Shown here piece after piece: positions 1-8,531 of a stretch of 64,000 nt of DNA (position 1 is the stretch's first letter; every line of letters begins with the position of its first letter). The stretch is taken from assembly GCF_001704295.1 (NCBI RefSeq), contig NZ_CP012334.1, forward strand, positions 4,786,084-4,850,083. Reading direction: 5' to 3'. Made by a program: the position numbers and the translations under genes. This stretch comes from Bordetella sp. H567 (lineage in GTDB: Bacteria; Pseudomonadota; Gammaproteobacteria; Burkholderiales; Burkholderiaceae_B). Below the pieces are notes generated by a model. It made no database searches. It was given only the letters and a program-made list of their open reading frames with translations, and was not told where the DNA came from.

Positions 1-548
1 GCGGAATCGCCGGCCAGGAAAATTTTGGACGTATCGGCGTGCAGGCGGTCGGCGTTCTGCTGGATATAGGCGTAGGCCTCGTTCAGCTGATGGAGTGGCG
101 TGGCGTACTTCTTCCCCGGCGCCAGGGAATACCCCAGCGATATCACCGTATAGCCCTCCGCGGCGATCAGCTTGAAATACGGCGCGGCATCGTCCTTGTG
201 CCCCGAGATCCACGCGCCGCCGTGCGTCCAGATGACCACCGGCAGCGGCCCCTGCGCCGATTGCGGGTAGTACGCATCCAACAGCGCATCGCCGTCCCCG
301 CTCTTGTACCGTTCGTTCGCGGCCACGGCGATCGGAATCCCGGGTGTGTGAGCCTCCAGCGCCTTCTTCACTTTCGCGCTGTCCTTCTCGAATACGGCGC
401 GGATGATCATGGCGCCCGGCCAGGGCGTGACGCGGAATAGCGCGCCGACCGCGACGACAACGATGGCCACAACCCCCACGACCTTCACCGCGCTAGACAC
501 CCATGTCGGGGACTTCGACGCGTGCGACGCTGCAACGTTCTGGCTCAT
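1..548 (-). CDS. alpha/beta hydrolase (HSL/BD-FAE-like esterase), 3' end outside window
   Basis: Serine hydrolase of the hormone-sensitive-lipase type, probably acting on short carboxylic esters. The N-terminus starts at an ATG (546-548) preceded by a purine-rich GGGAGGCGGGA. A single hydrophobic segment at about residues 19-38 suggests membrane anchoring or an uncleaved signal. The oxyanion-hole motif HGGAW is near residue 108, and the nucleophile elbow GDSA lies at the window edge near residue 180, so the catalytic Asp and His are beyond it. The family assignment is firm; the substrate cannot be told. It reads away from the stress-protein genes and shares no operon with them. Confidence 0.85.
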   Translation of the reverse strand, partial: MSQNVAASHASKSPTWVSSAVKVVGVVAIVVVAVGALFRVTPWPGAMIIRAVFEKDSAKVKKALEAHTPGIPIAVAANERYKSGDGDALLDAYYPQSAQGPLPVVIWTHGGAWISGHKDDAAPYFKLIAAEGYTVISLGYSLAPGKKYATPLHQLNEAYAYIQQNADRLHADTSKIFLAGDS

Positions 549-905
549 TCCCGCCTCCCATTCGCTCCGATTTCAGCGCGGCCGCCGCGGCGCGGCGGCC
601 TCGTCCTGTCCGGGTATTTCCCTATGCCAGGCACGCGGACGCGTCCCGGCCTTCCGCGATGGTGCACAAGTCTAGCCATCCGGCCGCCCCGGCGCCTTTC
701 TTTCCCGGCAGATTCGTTTTGATAAATGGGATGTTCCTTCCGGGATGCGCGGCGAATTTCCGGTATCGCGGGCACGTCCGGTGCGCATGACAGTCATCGT
801 CGCGCGGTGGGGCTGACGGATATCGGTGCGGCCCCGTCGCGCAGCAGCGCTATCGGCGCAACGACCAAGGGCGTCTTCGAGTGCGTGGTGTCGGGGGGGA
901 ACAGC
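549..905. other. intergenic region, no gene recognised
   Basis: This stretch separates the divergent esterase and DUF2382 genes and must hold both promoters. Short overlapping reading frames are present, but all are arginine/proline-rich and look like noise of high-GC DNA. I found no convincing -35/-10 pair. A TTGATA at 719-724 has no good -10 at standard spacing. Confidence 0.5.
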
Positions 906-1361
906 ATGGCTTCAACAGATGAACCGGACCGGCGCGACGCGGCGCCGCTGCCCGCGACCGGTGAAGTCAAGGTCGCAGCCATCCGCGAGGATCTGGAGGT
1001 TTCCTTGCGCGAGGCCGAGACGGGCGCCGTACGGGTGCGCAAGGTCGTGCATGAGGACGTACATCAGGTACCGCTGACGGCGCTTACCGGCAAGGCCAGC
1101 GTCGTACGCGTGCCGATGGATCTCCAGGTCGACAGCGAGTTTCCCGTCCGCCAGGAGGGCGAGACGACCGTTATCCCGGTCTTCGAATATCGCGTCGTTG
1201 CGGAACGGCGGCTGTTCCTCGTGGAGGAAATCCGGGTAACGAAGGAAGTGGTGCGGACGACGCGTACGGAAGAGGTGGTCACTCGGCGCGAGGAAGTCGT
1301 CGTCGAGCGACGGGAGGGATCGGGCCCATGGCGGCAGCAGCCGCCGGATGAGCCCGAATGA
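906..1361 (+). CDS. YsnF/AvaK-type DUF2382 domain protein
   Basis: A 151-residue, strongly charged protein made almost entirely of one DUF2382 (YsnF/AvaK) domain. Alternating Glu/Val/Arg stretches such as EEVVTRREEVVVERRE are typical. The family is associated with general stress responses but its biochemical role is unknown. I chose the ATG at 906 because GGGGGGA lies six bases upstream; an in-frame upstream start at 726 would add an unrelated leader. The next gene, with the same domain, begins 61 bases downstream on the same strand, so the two are probably co-transcribed. No signal peptide or membrane segment is visible. Confidence 0.8.
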   Translation: MASTDEPDRRDAAPLPATGEVKVAAIREDLEVSLREAETGAVRVRKVVHEDVHQVPLTALTGKASVVRVPMDLQVDSEFPVRQEGETTVIPVFEYRVVAERRLFLVEEIRVTKEVVRTTRTEEVVTRREEVVVERREGSGPWRQQPPDEPE

Positions 1362-1422
1362 CGCCGCGGGAATCTTCTCGCGGCGGGAGTTCATTTCTGT
1401 CATTTACTCAAGGGGAAGCAAT

Positions 1423-2505
1423 ATGGCACAAACCATTGTTGGAGTATTCGAGTCGTTCGAGCGGGCGAACGACGTCGCGGACCGTCTTGCCGATGCGGGC
1501 ATTTCCCGATCACAGATCCACGTCCATGCCCAGGAAGGCGACGCCACCTATGCCGCCGACACCGGCGCCGATGAACCGCACCGGGGCTTCGTCGAAAGCA
1601 TCCAGCACTTCTTCAGCAGCCTGTTTGGCGACGACGATCGCCGGGAGGAGATCGGCCACTACAGCGAAGCGGTACGCCGTGGCGGCGCGCTGCTTGCCGT
1701 CGATGTTCAGGACGAAGCGGAAGTGGCCACCGTGCAGTCGATGATGGAAGACGGCGGCGCGGAGGATATCGACGCCAAGGTCGCGGCATGGAAATCCTCC
1801 GGCTATACCGGCTTCGACGCCCAGGCGGAGGCCTATACGGCGGAGGAAATCGAGGCCGAACGCCAGGCGATTCCGGTGGTGCGGGAAGAGATGGTGGTTG
1901 GAAAGCGCGAGGTCGATACCGGACGCGTGCGGGTGTATTCGCGGCAAACGAACACGCCGGTCAGCGAGTCGGTGAATCTGCGCGAGGAGCGCGCGACCAT
2001 AGAGCGCCGACCCGTCGATAGGGAAGCGACCGAGGCGGACCTGCGCGGCGGTACGGTAGAGGTGCGCGAGACCGCGGAAGAGGCCGTGGTCGGCAAGTCC
2101 TCGCGCGTGGTCGAGGAAGTGATCGTCGGCAAGGAAGCTTCCGAACGGACGGAAACGGTGCGCGAAAATCTGCGCGGTACCGAGGTGGAGGTCGAACGTG
2201 CCGAGGGAAGACCCGGTGCGGGCATGACCGCGCCCGCTTCGCCCACGGATCCGGCCTTCTCGACGGGCGCTCCCGGGATTGCAGGCAGCGCGGGGACTTC
2301 AGGTACAACGGGTACATCGGGCACATCGGGTACAACGGGTACATCGGGTACAACGGGTACATCCGGTACATCCGACACTCCGCGCACTCCCGGTACGTCA
2401 GCCACCTCGGGCACTACCGGCGCGTCGGGTACGTCGGGCACCGGGTCCAGCGGCACGAGTACGACCTTGCCCGACGGCACGTCGAGAGAACCGCGCGACC
2501 TCTGA
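1423..2505 (+). CDS. general stress protein with DUF2382 domain and Gly-Thr-Ser repeat tail
   Basis: A 360-residue protein. Residues about 4-140 resemble the heat-induced/general-stress YflT-type domain (start VGVFESFERANDVADRL). Residues about 145-270 form a YsnF/AvaK DUF2382 domain, with conserved VREEMVVGKREVDTGRVRV and VVGKSSRVVEEVIVGKEA. The last 70 residues are a low-complexity GTSGT/GTTGTSG tail ending GTSREPRDL. The start is the ATG at 1423 with AGGGGAAG upstream. A strong hairpin and T-run follow the stop, so this is likely the last gene of a two-gene stress operon. Exact function is unknown; the tail may be a flexible linker or sticky segment (inference). Confidence 0.8.
   Translation: MAQTIVGVFESFERANDVADRLADAGISRSQIHVHAQEGDATYAADTGADEPHRGFVESIQHFFSSLFGDDDRREEIGHYSEAVRRGGALLAVDVQDEAEVATVQSMMEDGGAEDIDAKVAAWKSSGYTGFDAQAEAYTAEEIEAERQAIPVVREEMVVGKREVDTGRVRVYSRQTNTPVSESVNLREERATIERRPVDREATEADLRGGTVEVRETAEEAVVGKSSRVVEEVIVGKEASERTETVRENLRGTEVEVERAEGRPGAGMTAPASPTDPAFSTGAPGIAGSAGTSGTTGTSGTSGTTGTSGTTGTSGTSDTPRTPGTSATSGTTGASGTSGTGSSGTSTTLPDGTSREPRDL
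2290..2450 (+). repeat. short in-frame tandem repeat encoding Gly-Thr-Ser/Thr units
   Basis: Nine-base units of the form GGTACATCG and GGTACAACG are iterated inside the 3' end of the stress-protein gene, encoding GTS and GTT triplets. The repeats are nearly exact around 2302-2380 and more degenerate after that. Whole units are multiples of three, so length change by slippage would keep the frame. Confidence 0.8.
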
Positions 2506-2530
2506 AGCATATCTTTCCGGCGCGATAGCC

Positions 2531-2574
2531 GGCCGGCGCGTCGACCATTCGGGCTCACGCGCCGGCCTTTTTTT
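2531..2574 (+). terminator. Rho-independent terminator after the stress operon
   Basis: GGCCGGCGCG (2531-2540) pairs perfectly with CGCGCCGGCC (2558-2567) around a 17-base loop, followed at once by seven T residues (2568-2574). It lies 25 bases after the stop of the repeat-tailed stress protein. Confidence 0.9.
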
Positions 2575-3027
2575 GCGCATACGATCTTGCGGCTCCGGCG
2601 CCTGCCGATGGGCCTGATGATCGGCGTGCCCGCATGCCGCGCCCTCCGCTGCGCGGAAGGTCAATCCTGCCCTTCCCATGTAAATTGCGCGGCGCCGAGC
2701 GGTTGCGCGCGGCGGCGTCACAACGCCGCGCATGCTCATCCATACTCCATCGCGTGCGACGTCGTGCGCGCCGCTGGCCCGCCTCGCACACGCGCTGCAC
2801 GCGGCCCACGCATGGAAGCGCAGGCTCTCATGCATTCTTTCCTTGTCGTAATTCAGAATTGCGGCGAGGGCCGATGATCTCGCGCCCGCCCCTTCCTATA
2901 CTGGCCTCCAGGTTGCAACACCGCGTGTTGCGCGGGCGCGGCGGTATCAGGCTAGACCGATACGAGATGACCTTGGCGCCGCCGACACGCCAGCAATCCC
3001 CACCGTATTCAGGCATAGGAAAAGGTC
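2575..3027. other. intergenic region, no gene recognised
   Basis: About 450 bases between the terminator and the DUF4863 gene with no credible coding frame. A small inverted repeat AATTCAGAATT sits at 2850-2860 and could be an operator half-pair, but no promoter elements could be aligned with confidence. The ribosome-binding site AGGAAAAGG just before 3028 belongs to the next gene. Confidence 0.5.
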
Positions 3028-3597
3028 ATGTCAGCCATCATCACCGAAGCGCCCGCCCAGGAGCGCAAGCAGCAGCTCCTGGCGCTTTGCCGCCCCTTCC
3101 TGGCAGAGGTAAAGTCCATGACGCCCGACACCGACGTCGAGCGCTGGCTCAATGAAAAATACGGCCCCGGCAGCGCGTTCTACGACGACGTGGCCGAGCT
3201 GGTAAAGCGCGGTGTCCTGCAGGAAGGCTGGGCAGCCGACGTGGAGATCGACGGACCGCGCTACCGGCGCGCCAGGCTCATCCCGCCGTGCGAAGAGACT
3301 TTCTGGTTCAGCATCACCAGTGTCTACATGGACAGCACCGGCAATCCGCAGAACCGCCCCGACGGCAGCTATCGCGGCGACTACCACGGGCACCCCTATG
3401 GCGAGTTCAACATGGTGATCCCGGTGGACGACAGCGCGGCGCTCGCGGGCCCCAACGGGTGGTGCCATGCGGGCTGGACGGCGCCCGCGCCGGGCAGCCG
3501 CCACTATCCCGAGGCCAAGGGAGGCGCTGTCATCGCCCTGTTCTTCCTGCCCGCCGGCCGCATTCATTATCCGGAGAAGGAATCGCAGTCCTTCTGA
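3028..3597 (+). CDS. DUF4863 family protein, similar to 4-hydroxylaminobenzoate lyase (PnbB)
   Basis: A 189-residue soluble protein that I place in the DUF4863 family, whose characterised member PnbB converts 4-hydroxylaminobenzoate to protocatechuate and ammonia in nitrobenzoate degradation. Visible features are RARLIPPCEETFWFSITSVY, the His-rich RGDYHGHPYGEFNMVIP and the C-terminal ALFFLPAGRIHYPEK, a cupin-like pattern. The start ATG has AGGAAAAGG upstream. No nitrobenzoate reductase or protocatechuate gene is adjacent, so the physiological substrate here is uncertain; the family call is from memory of motifs, not a search. Confidence 0.55.
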   Translation: MSAIITEAPAQERKQQLLALCRPFLAEVKSMTPDTDVERWLNEKYGPGSAFYDDVAELVKRGVLQEGWAADVEIDGPRYRRARLIPPCEETFWFSITSVYMDSTGNPQNRPDGSYRGDYHGHPYGEFNMVIPVDDSAALAGPNGWCHAGWTAPAPGSRHYPEAKGGAVIALFFLPAGRIHYPEKESQSF

Positions 3598-3720
3598 ACA
3601 ATCAGGGGGAAGCGATGATTCATCCGCGCCGGCGCGGCCTTATGATGGCGTATCCCGCGGCGCGGATCCGCCATACCGGCCGGCATCTTGATCGCGGGTA
3701 ATCTCATCGCCGCACCCCCA

Positions 3721-3954
3721 ATGCAACATATCGAATTCGAACTCGCTCCCGGCACGTCCTATATCGAAGTGAACCACCTGCTCAAGGCCGCCGGCGTCTG
3801 CGACAGCGGTGGCGCGGGCAAGGCCATGGTCGCCGATGGCATGGTCAGCGTGGATGGCGCGCTGGAAACACGCAAGACGGCCAAGATCCGCGCGGGACAA
3901 ACGGTGACGTGCGCGCAGGTGCGCATCGTCGTGCGCCAGGCCGCTGCGGCATGA
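3721..3954 (+). CDS. small S4-domain RNA-binding protein (YbcJ-like)
   Basis: A 77-residue protein consisting of a single S4 RNA-binding fold. The core SYIEVNHLLKAAGVCDSGGAGKAMVADGMVSVDG matches the helix-loop-strand of YbcJ-like proteins, which bind structured RNA and probably ribosomal precursors. The ATG at 3721 is chosen over an upstream in-frame TTG at 3688, which would add 11 residues outside the domain. The stop codon overlaps the start of the next gene (ATGA), indicating translational coupling. Confidence 0.75.
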   Translation: MQHIEFELAPGTSYIEVNHLLKAAGVCDSGGAGKAMVADGMVSVDGALETRKTAKIRAGQTVTCAQVRIVVRQAAAA

Positions 3955-4526
3955 AGTTCAAACCGTCCAGGGATTCGATCTTCGGGGTATTGCTGCGCTC
4001 GCCCTGGTGGATGAGCGCCGGCATCGCGACTGTGCTGATCATCGGCGCGGTCGCCGCCTTGCCCCGCGAATATTGGGCGATTGGCGTCTTCGCCTCGATA
4101 CCCTTCGTAGTCATTGCCGTGCTGGCCGGCATGCGTGGCTTGCGCACGCCCTCACCGGCTCGCGTGCAGGCCATCGCCGCGGCCGCCGCGGCCATGCCGT
4201 GGCCCGCGTTTTCGAATGCCGTTCAGGCGGGCTTCGAACGCGACGGCTGCCAGGTCGAGCGCTTGAATGGGGGCGGTGCGAATTTCGCCTTGACCAAGGA
4301 CGGCCACATCGCCCTGGTCAGCGCCGATCGCTGGAAAGCCGCCCGCACGGGTATCGATGCGGTGCAGAGACTACAAGCGGCCCGCGAACGCCGCGCCGCG
4401 CATGAAGCCATCTACATCGCCTTGGGAGAAATTTCCGCGCCGGCGCGGGAGTATGCCGCGGCGCATGACATTTCCTTCATGACCGCGCCCGACTTGGCAA
4501 GGCTGCTGCGCGATTGGAAAACCTGA
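3951..4526 (+). CDS. membrane-anchored Mrr-like (degenerate restriction endonuclease fold) protein
   Basis: A 191-residue protein with two hydrophobic segments at about residues 18-38 and 42-62, then a cytoplasmic domain. That domain resembles the Mrr catalytic fold in order: GFERDGCQVERLNGGGANFAL, then GHIALVSADRWK, then IYIALGEISAPAREYAAAHDISFMTAPDLARLL. In active Mrr enzymes the corresponding region carries D and QxK catalytic residues; here they read ANF and SAD, so nuclease activity looks lost. It overlaps the S4 gene by four bases and is probably co-translated with it. Membrane anchoring suggests a role other than DNA restriction (inference). Confidence 0.6.
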   Translation: MKFKPSRDSIFGVLLRSPWWMSAGIATVLIIGAVAALPREYWAIGVFASIPFVVIAVLAGMRGLRTPSPARVQAIAAAAAAMPWPAFSNAVQAGFERDGCQVERLNGGGANFALTKDGHIALVSADRWKAARTGIDAVQRLQAARERRAAHEAIYIALGEISAPAREYAAAHDISFMTAPDLARLLRDWKT

Positions 4527-4571
4527 CGCGTATCAGCCATGCGCATCTGCGATACACCTCCGCGACGCCTA

Positions 4572-5072
4572 TCAGCCGTGTGAGCCGAAACCGCCCGCGG
4601 CCCACTCCGATGCGCGTTGTACGTTCAGCTTGTAGGTCGGCGCTACGCGGACTTGGGCCAGCTGGTCGCCAGATTCGTCGTACGCGCTTAGCACGGCATA
4701 GGGATCGTCCTCGTCGGGCACGATGTCCAGCTTGATGGTCAGGCGGCCAGCCGCGGCATCGATCTTCACGCTCTTGTGCAGCGTCGCATGCAATTGCTGC
4801 TCGTGCCTGCGCAGCACTTCGTTGGCGGTCTTGACCAAGGTGAAGAAGGCCGGCGCGTCCAGCGGCTTGGGGTTCTTCTTGTCACGGCCCATGGTCCAGG
4901 GTCCGACCAGCGCCGGTTCTGCTTCGCCGTCCTTGGTCATCTCGACCGCCCAGCCGTCGTCATCTTCGTTCTTGATGATCCGCGCGGTCCAGCCATCATC
5001 ACGCCAAAGCCTGGGCTCCTGCGTCTTGTGGTCCTCGGGTATATCGGTATCCGGGGTGGGGGTGTCACTCAC
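4572..5072 (-). CDS. conserved hypothetical protein, acidic N-terminus
   Basis: A 166-residue soluble protein I do not recognise. The N-terminus is acidic and proline/threonine-rich (SDTPTPDTDIPEDHKTQEP). A globular part follows with EPRLWRDDGWTARIIKNEDDDGWAVEM and KLDIVPDEDDPYAVLSAYDESGD, which resembles families used to phrase DNA- or RNA-binding regulators only vaguely. I chose the GTG at 5070-5072, which has an AGGA about nine bases upstream; a longer frame to 5165 lacks one. It lies 106 bases downstream of the SDR gene on the same strand but looks unrelated to that transport operon. Confidence 0.6.
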   Translation of the reverse strand: MSDTPTPDTDIPEDHKTQEPRLWRDDGWTARIIKNEDDDGWAVEMTKDGEAEPALVGPWTMGRDKKNPKPLDAPAFFTLVKTANEVLRRHEQQLHATLHKSVKIDAAAGRLTIKLDIVPDEDDPYAVLSAYDESGDQLAQVRVAPTYKLNVQRASEWAAGGFGSHG

Positions 5073-5178
5073 TGCTGTATTCCTATTCGACTGATGGGTC
5101 CGCGGACCGTCCCGCATCATACCGGAGCGACGCCCGCTTCCCGATGCGCCATGCGGTGAAACCACGGCGCCGGTGCGT

Positions 5179-5931
5179 TCAATACGTCGCGCGACCGCCC
5201 GAGATATCGAATACCGCGCCGGTGCTGAATGAGCAGTCTGGCGAGGCCAACCAGCACACCATGGCCGCGATCTCGTCCACGCGCACGAAGCGTCCCATCG
5301 GAATCCTGGACAGCATGTAGTCGACGTGTTGCTGCGTCATGGACCCGACCATTTCGGTTTGCGCCACGGCGGGCGTCACCGCGTTCACCAGCACCCCCTT
5401 GCCGGCCAGTTCCTTGCCCAGTGACTTGGTCAACGCGATCAGCGCAGCCTTGGACGCGCTGTAGTGCGAAGCATTCGGATTGCCTTCCTTGCCCGCGATG
5501 GAAGCGATATTGACGATGCGCCCGTAGCCTTGCGCGACCATGTGCGGGATCACGCTGCGGCAGGTGTGGTAAGGGCCGAACAGGTTGATGTCCATGACTT
5601 CCCGCCAGGCACTCGGCTCCAATTCCCAGGCCAGGCCGTTTCCGCCCGTGATGCCGGCGTTGTTGACCAGGATGTCGACCTTGCCGTGGCGCTCCAGCGT
5701 CTGGCGCAATGCCGCTTCGACCTCGCCAAGGGCCGCCAGGTTCACGACGTGCGTGCTTACCCGGGCGCCCACGGACAATTCCTGCGCGGCCTGCTGCATG
5801 CGGGCTTCGTCCCTGTCCCAGATGGCGACCGTGCCCCCGGAGGCCAGGATGCGCTGCGCGATGGCGAAGCCGATACCGCGCGCCGCGCCGGTCACGACGG
5901 CCACGCGGCCGTCCAGGTCCAGTTGGTTCAT
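5179..5931 (-). CDS. short-chain dehydrogenase/reductase (SDR)
   Basis: Classical NAD(P)-dependent SDR of 250 residues. Cofactor motif TGAARGIG is near residue 14, NNAG near 90, the catalytic Ser within NIASIAGKEG, and YSASK with Tyr and Lys near 155-159. An Asp after the second strand (AIWDRDE) favours NAD over NADP. It is the last gene of the tctC-tctB-tctA-dehydrogenase operon, 35 bases after the Ldh2-type gene, with a strong GAAGGAGG upstream. It probably oxidises a hydroxy group on the imported acid or its product. Confidence 0.85.
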   Translation of the reverse strand: MNQLDLDGRVAVVTGAARGIGFAIAQRILASGGTVAIWDRDEARMQQAAQELSVGARVSTHVVNLAALGEVEAALRQTLERHGKVDILVNNAGITGGNGLAWELEPSAWREVMDINLFGPYHTCRSVIPHMVAQGYGRIVNIASIAGKEGNPNASHYSASKAALIALTKSLGKELAGKGVLVNAVTPAVAQTEMVGSMTQQHVDYMLSRIPMGRFVRVDEIAAMVCWLASPDCSFSTGAVFDISGGRATY

Positions 5932-5966
5932 GTCGATTTCCTCCTTCGGCGCGGCGCGCCATGGTT

Positions 5967-7022
5967 TTACCGGCTTGCGGGAAAAGGCACGGCGCAGGTG
6001 TCCGCCAGACGCTGCAAGGCCGGCACGATCACATCCTCCAGGGCCACGCCCTGCTCCAACTGCTGCGCGCGCAGCGCCAACGCACGGTCGCCGGGCAGGC
6101 GCACCGCCTCCACCCCGGGGCGCGGCCGATTGCCGCGGCACTGTTCGGCCAGCCAGTCCATTTGCCGCCTGAACGCCTGTTTGCCGCAGAAGCCCACGGT
6201 GTCATACAGGCTCAGATAGACCGTGGCGCCCCACCCGCTTGCGTCATCGGCACGGCCATAGCCCGCCAGGCCGCCTGTCAGCGCCTCGACGAGCAGCGCC
6301 AGCCCGTACCCTTTGTGCCCCGCCGACAGACCGCCGACCGGCAGGATCGTGCCTGGAGGCGACGCGAACAGCGTGGACGGGTCCCGTGTGGGATTTCCCT
6401 GGGCATCGATCAGCCATTCCTCGTCGAACTGCCTGCCCTGCTGCGCCATTCGGGCGGACATGCCGTTGGTGGTCACCGACGCGGAGATGTCGATCAATAG
6501 CGGCGAGGCGGCCGGTATCCCGGCCGCGATCGGGTTGGGCGTGAAGACGGCCTCCGTGCCGCCGAAAGGCGCGACGCTCCTGCCGGCGGGATCGGACGAC
6601 GCCAATACGATAAGCATGTCCTGCTCCACGGCCTTGAGCAGGTAGCTGGCCAGGCAGGCGATGTGGTGGCTGCGCCGTATTACCAGCGTCGCGGAGCCGA
6701 ACTGCCGCGCGCGCGGCAGCAATTCTTCGATGGCTCGCGTGACCAGCCATGGCCCGGGCAGCCGCCCGCCATCCCACAGCACGGCGGCCCCCTTGTCCGA
6801 CAATACCCCAGGCTCGCCTGTGCACGACATCTGGCCTTTTTCGATTTCCGCGACGTACGGCCCCAGCAGCGCCAGCCCGTGCGTCGTGTGGCCCAGCAGA
6901 TCGCCCTCCACGAGCACGTCAGCCACCGTGGCGGCCAGCTGCGCCTGCATGCCCGCCTTGTCCAGGACCCGTGTCGCGAAGTCCCTTAGCGCTTGCGCCG
7001 AATAGCGTTGCTGTCCCGTCAT
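5967..7022 (-). CDS. Ldh2/malate-type NAD(P)-dependent 2-hydroxyacid dehydrogenase
   Basis: A 351-residue member of the malate/L-lactate dehydrogenase type 2 family, whose fold is unrelated to classical LDH. Diagnostic segments are GDLLGHTTHGLALLGPY, the catalytic RRSHHIACLASY, DPAGRSVAPFGGTEAVFTPNPIAAG, and the GHKGYGLALLVEALTGGLAG block. The ATG at 7022 overlaps the tctA stop (ATGA), so the two are translationally coupled. Known members oxidise malate, lactate, 2,3-diketogulonate, sulfolactate or ureidoglycolate. Its place directly after the transporter suggests the imported substrate is a 2-hydroxy acid. Confidence 0.85.
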   Translation of the reverse strand: MTGQQRYSAQALRDFATRVLDKAGMQAQLAATVADVLVEGDLLGHTTHGLALLGPYVAEIEKGQMSCTGEPGVLSDKGAAVLWDGGRLPGPWLVTRAIEELLPRARQFGSATLVIRRSHHIACLASYLLKAVEQDMLIVLASSDPAGRSVAPFGGTEAVFTPNPIAAGIPAASPLLIDISASVTTNGMSARMAQQGRQFDEEWLIDAQGNPTRDPSTLFASPPGTILPVGGLSAGHKGYGLALLVEALTGGLAGYGRADDASGWGATVYLSLYDTVGFCGKQAFRRQMDWLAEQCRGNRPRPGVEAVRLPGDRALALRAQQLEQGVALEDVIVPALQRLADTCAVPFPASR

Positions 7023-8527
7023 GCCCGTACCCTCCTCTGGCCCGTCGCCATCCGATAGGCGCCCCTGAACAGCGGCAACAGCCACACCAGCAATGCCAGG
7101 ATGCCCAGGCCGCAGGCGATGGGCCTGCTGAAGAACATCATGAAGTCGCCGTCCGCCTTGATCATCGAAAAAACGAAGTTCTCTTCGAGCATGCCGCCCA
7201 GGACCACGCCCAGCACGGCCGGCGCGATGGGAAAATCGTTTTCTTCCATGATGTATGCCAGCACACCTACACCGAGCATCACCATGACGTCGAACACGCT
7301 GTTGTTGATGGCGAAGGTGCCGACGATGCAAAAGAGAAGGATGATCGGCATCAGGACATTGCGCGGCACATTCAGGACTTTCTTGGCCATTTTCACCGCC
7401 AGGTAGCCCAGCGGCAGCATGATGATATTGGCCAGCACGAACACCGCGAAGACGGCATACATTTCGACCGGGCTGTTGGTGAAGATCATGGGCCCAGGCG
7501 CCATGTTCTTCATGTACAGAACCCCGATGACGATGGCCGTGATGGAATCGCCGGGAATGCCGAACACCAGGGCGGGAATCCATGCCCCTGCCAGGGCGGA
7601 ATTGTTGGCCGCCCCGGCCTCGACGATGCCTTCCACGTGGCCGGTGCCGAACTTCTCGGGTTCGCGCGAAAAGCGCTTGCTCATGCCGTATGACATCCAG
7701 GCCGCGATATCGGCGCCGGCGCCGGGCAAGGCGCCGACAACCAGGCCCAGCGCGCTGCCGCGCACGATGGACTTGGGATATTTGCGCATCAACGCACCCA
7801 TGCCGGTGAAGATATGGCCCACCCTCTCCTTGATATCGATCCGCTTCTGCCCGGCATGGGTGGCATAGCGCAGGACCTCCGACAGCGCGAACATGCCCAC
7901 CATCATGGGCAGCAGCGTGATGCCGTTGAGCAAGTCTTCATTGCCGAACGTAAAGCGCGGGAACGCCGCCGGATTGTCCATACCCACGCAGGCCAGGAAC
8001 AGGCCGATCAACAGCGAGACGAAGCCGCGCAGCGTGCTCGAAGGCGAAATGAAGATGGCGCAGGACAGACCCAGCACGACCAGCCAGAAGAACTCGTACG
8101 ACGAGAAGTTCAGCGCGAGTTCGGCCAGCAAGGGGGCGCAGGTGATCAGCACCACGGTGCCGAACAGCCCGCCTATGCTCGAGAACACGATGCTGGCGCC
8201 CAGTGCCTCGTTGGCCAACCCCTTGCGGGTCATGGCGTATGCCTCGTCCGTGTACGCCGCCGACGAGGGCGTGCCAGGGATACGCAGCAGGCAACCCGGG
8301 ATGTCGCCCGAAGTGATCGCCATCGCGGTCGACGTCACCATCATGGCGATGGCCGGCACGGGATCCATGAAGAAGGTCACGGGCACCAGCAAGGCTACCG
8401 CCATCGTGGCGCTAAGCCCTGGCACCGCGCCCACGAACAGGCCGAAGATGGCGGCCACCAGGATAACGCCCAGCACGAAGGGTTGGGCGACCAGTGCCAA
8501 GGCGTCGTAAAGATGCGTCAGTTCCAT
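7019..8527 (-). CDS. tctA: tripartite tricarboxylate transporter, large permease TctA
   Basis: A 502-residue inner-membrane protein with about twelve hydrophobic segments. It has the TctA signatures VPGLSATMAVALLVPVTF near the N-terminus and GALPGAGADIAAWMSYG around residue 260. It forms the channel of the sodium- or proton-driven TTT system together with TctB and takes substrate from the TctC receptor. The gene begins four bases after tctB ends and overlaps the downstream dehydrogenase start. Length and topology are normal for the family. Confidence 0.95.
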   Translation of the reverse strand: MELTHLYDALALVAQPFVLGVILVAAIFGLFVGAVPGLSATMAVALLVPVTFFMDPVPAIAMMVTSTAMAITSGDIPGCLLRIPGTPSSAAYTDEAYAMTRKGLANEALGASIVFSSIGGLFGTVVLITCAPLLAELALNFSSYEFFWLVVLGLSCAIFISPSSTLRGFVSLLIGLFLACVGMDNPAAFPRFTFGNEDLLNGITLLPMMVGMFALSEVLRYATHAGQKRIDIKERVGHIFTGMGALMRKYPKSIVRGSALGLVVGALPGAGADIAAWMSYGMSKRFSREPEKFGTGHVEGIVEAGAANNSALAGAWIPALVFGIPGDSITAIVIGVLYMKNMAPGPMIFTNSPVEMYAVFAVFVLANIIMLPLGYLAVKMAKKVLNVPRNVLMPIILLFCIVGTFAINNSVFDVMVMLGVGVLAYIMEENDFPIAPAVLGVVLGGMLEENFVFSMIKADGDFMMFFSRPIACGLGILALLVWLLPLFRGAYRMATGQRRVRA

Positions 8528-8531
8528 GGAC

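Noticed and set aside
2587-2877. Plus-strand frame of 96 codons before the DUF4863 gene
   Set aside because: Cys/Arg-rich composition, no ribosome site and no family resemblance.
3951-4526. Active Mrr-type restriction enzyme
   Set aside because: Catalytic D and QxK positions are replaced and two membrane helices are present; no methyltransferase gene is nearby.
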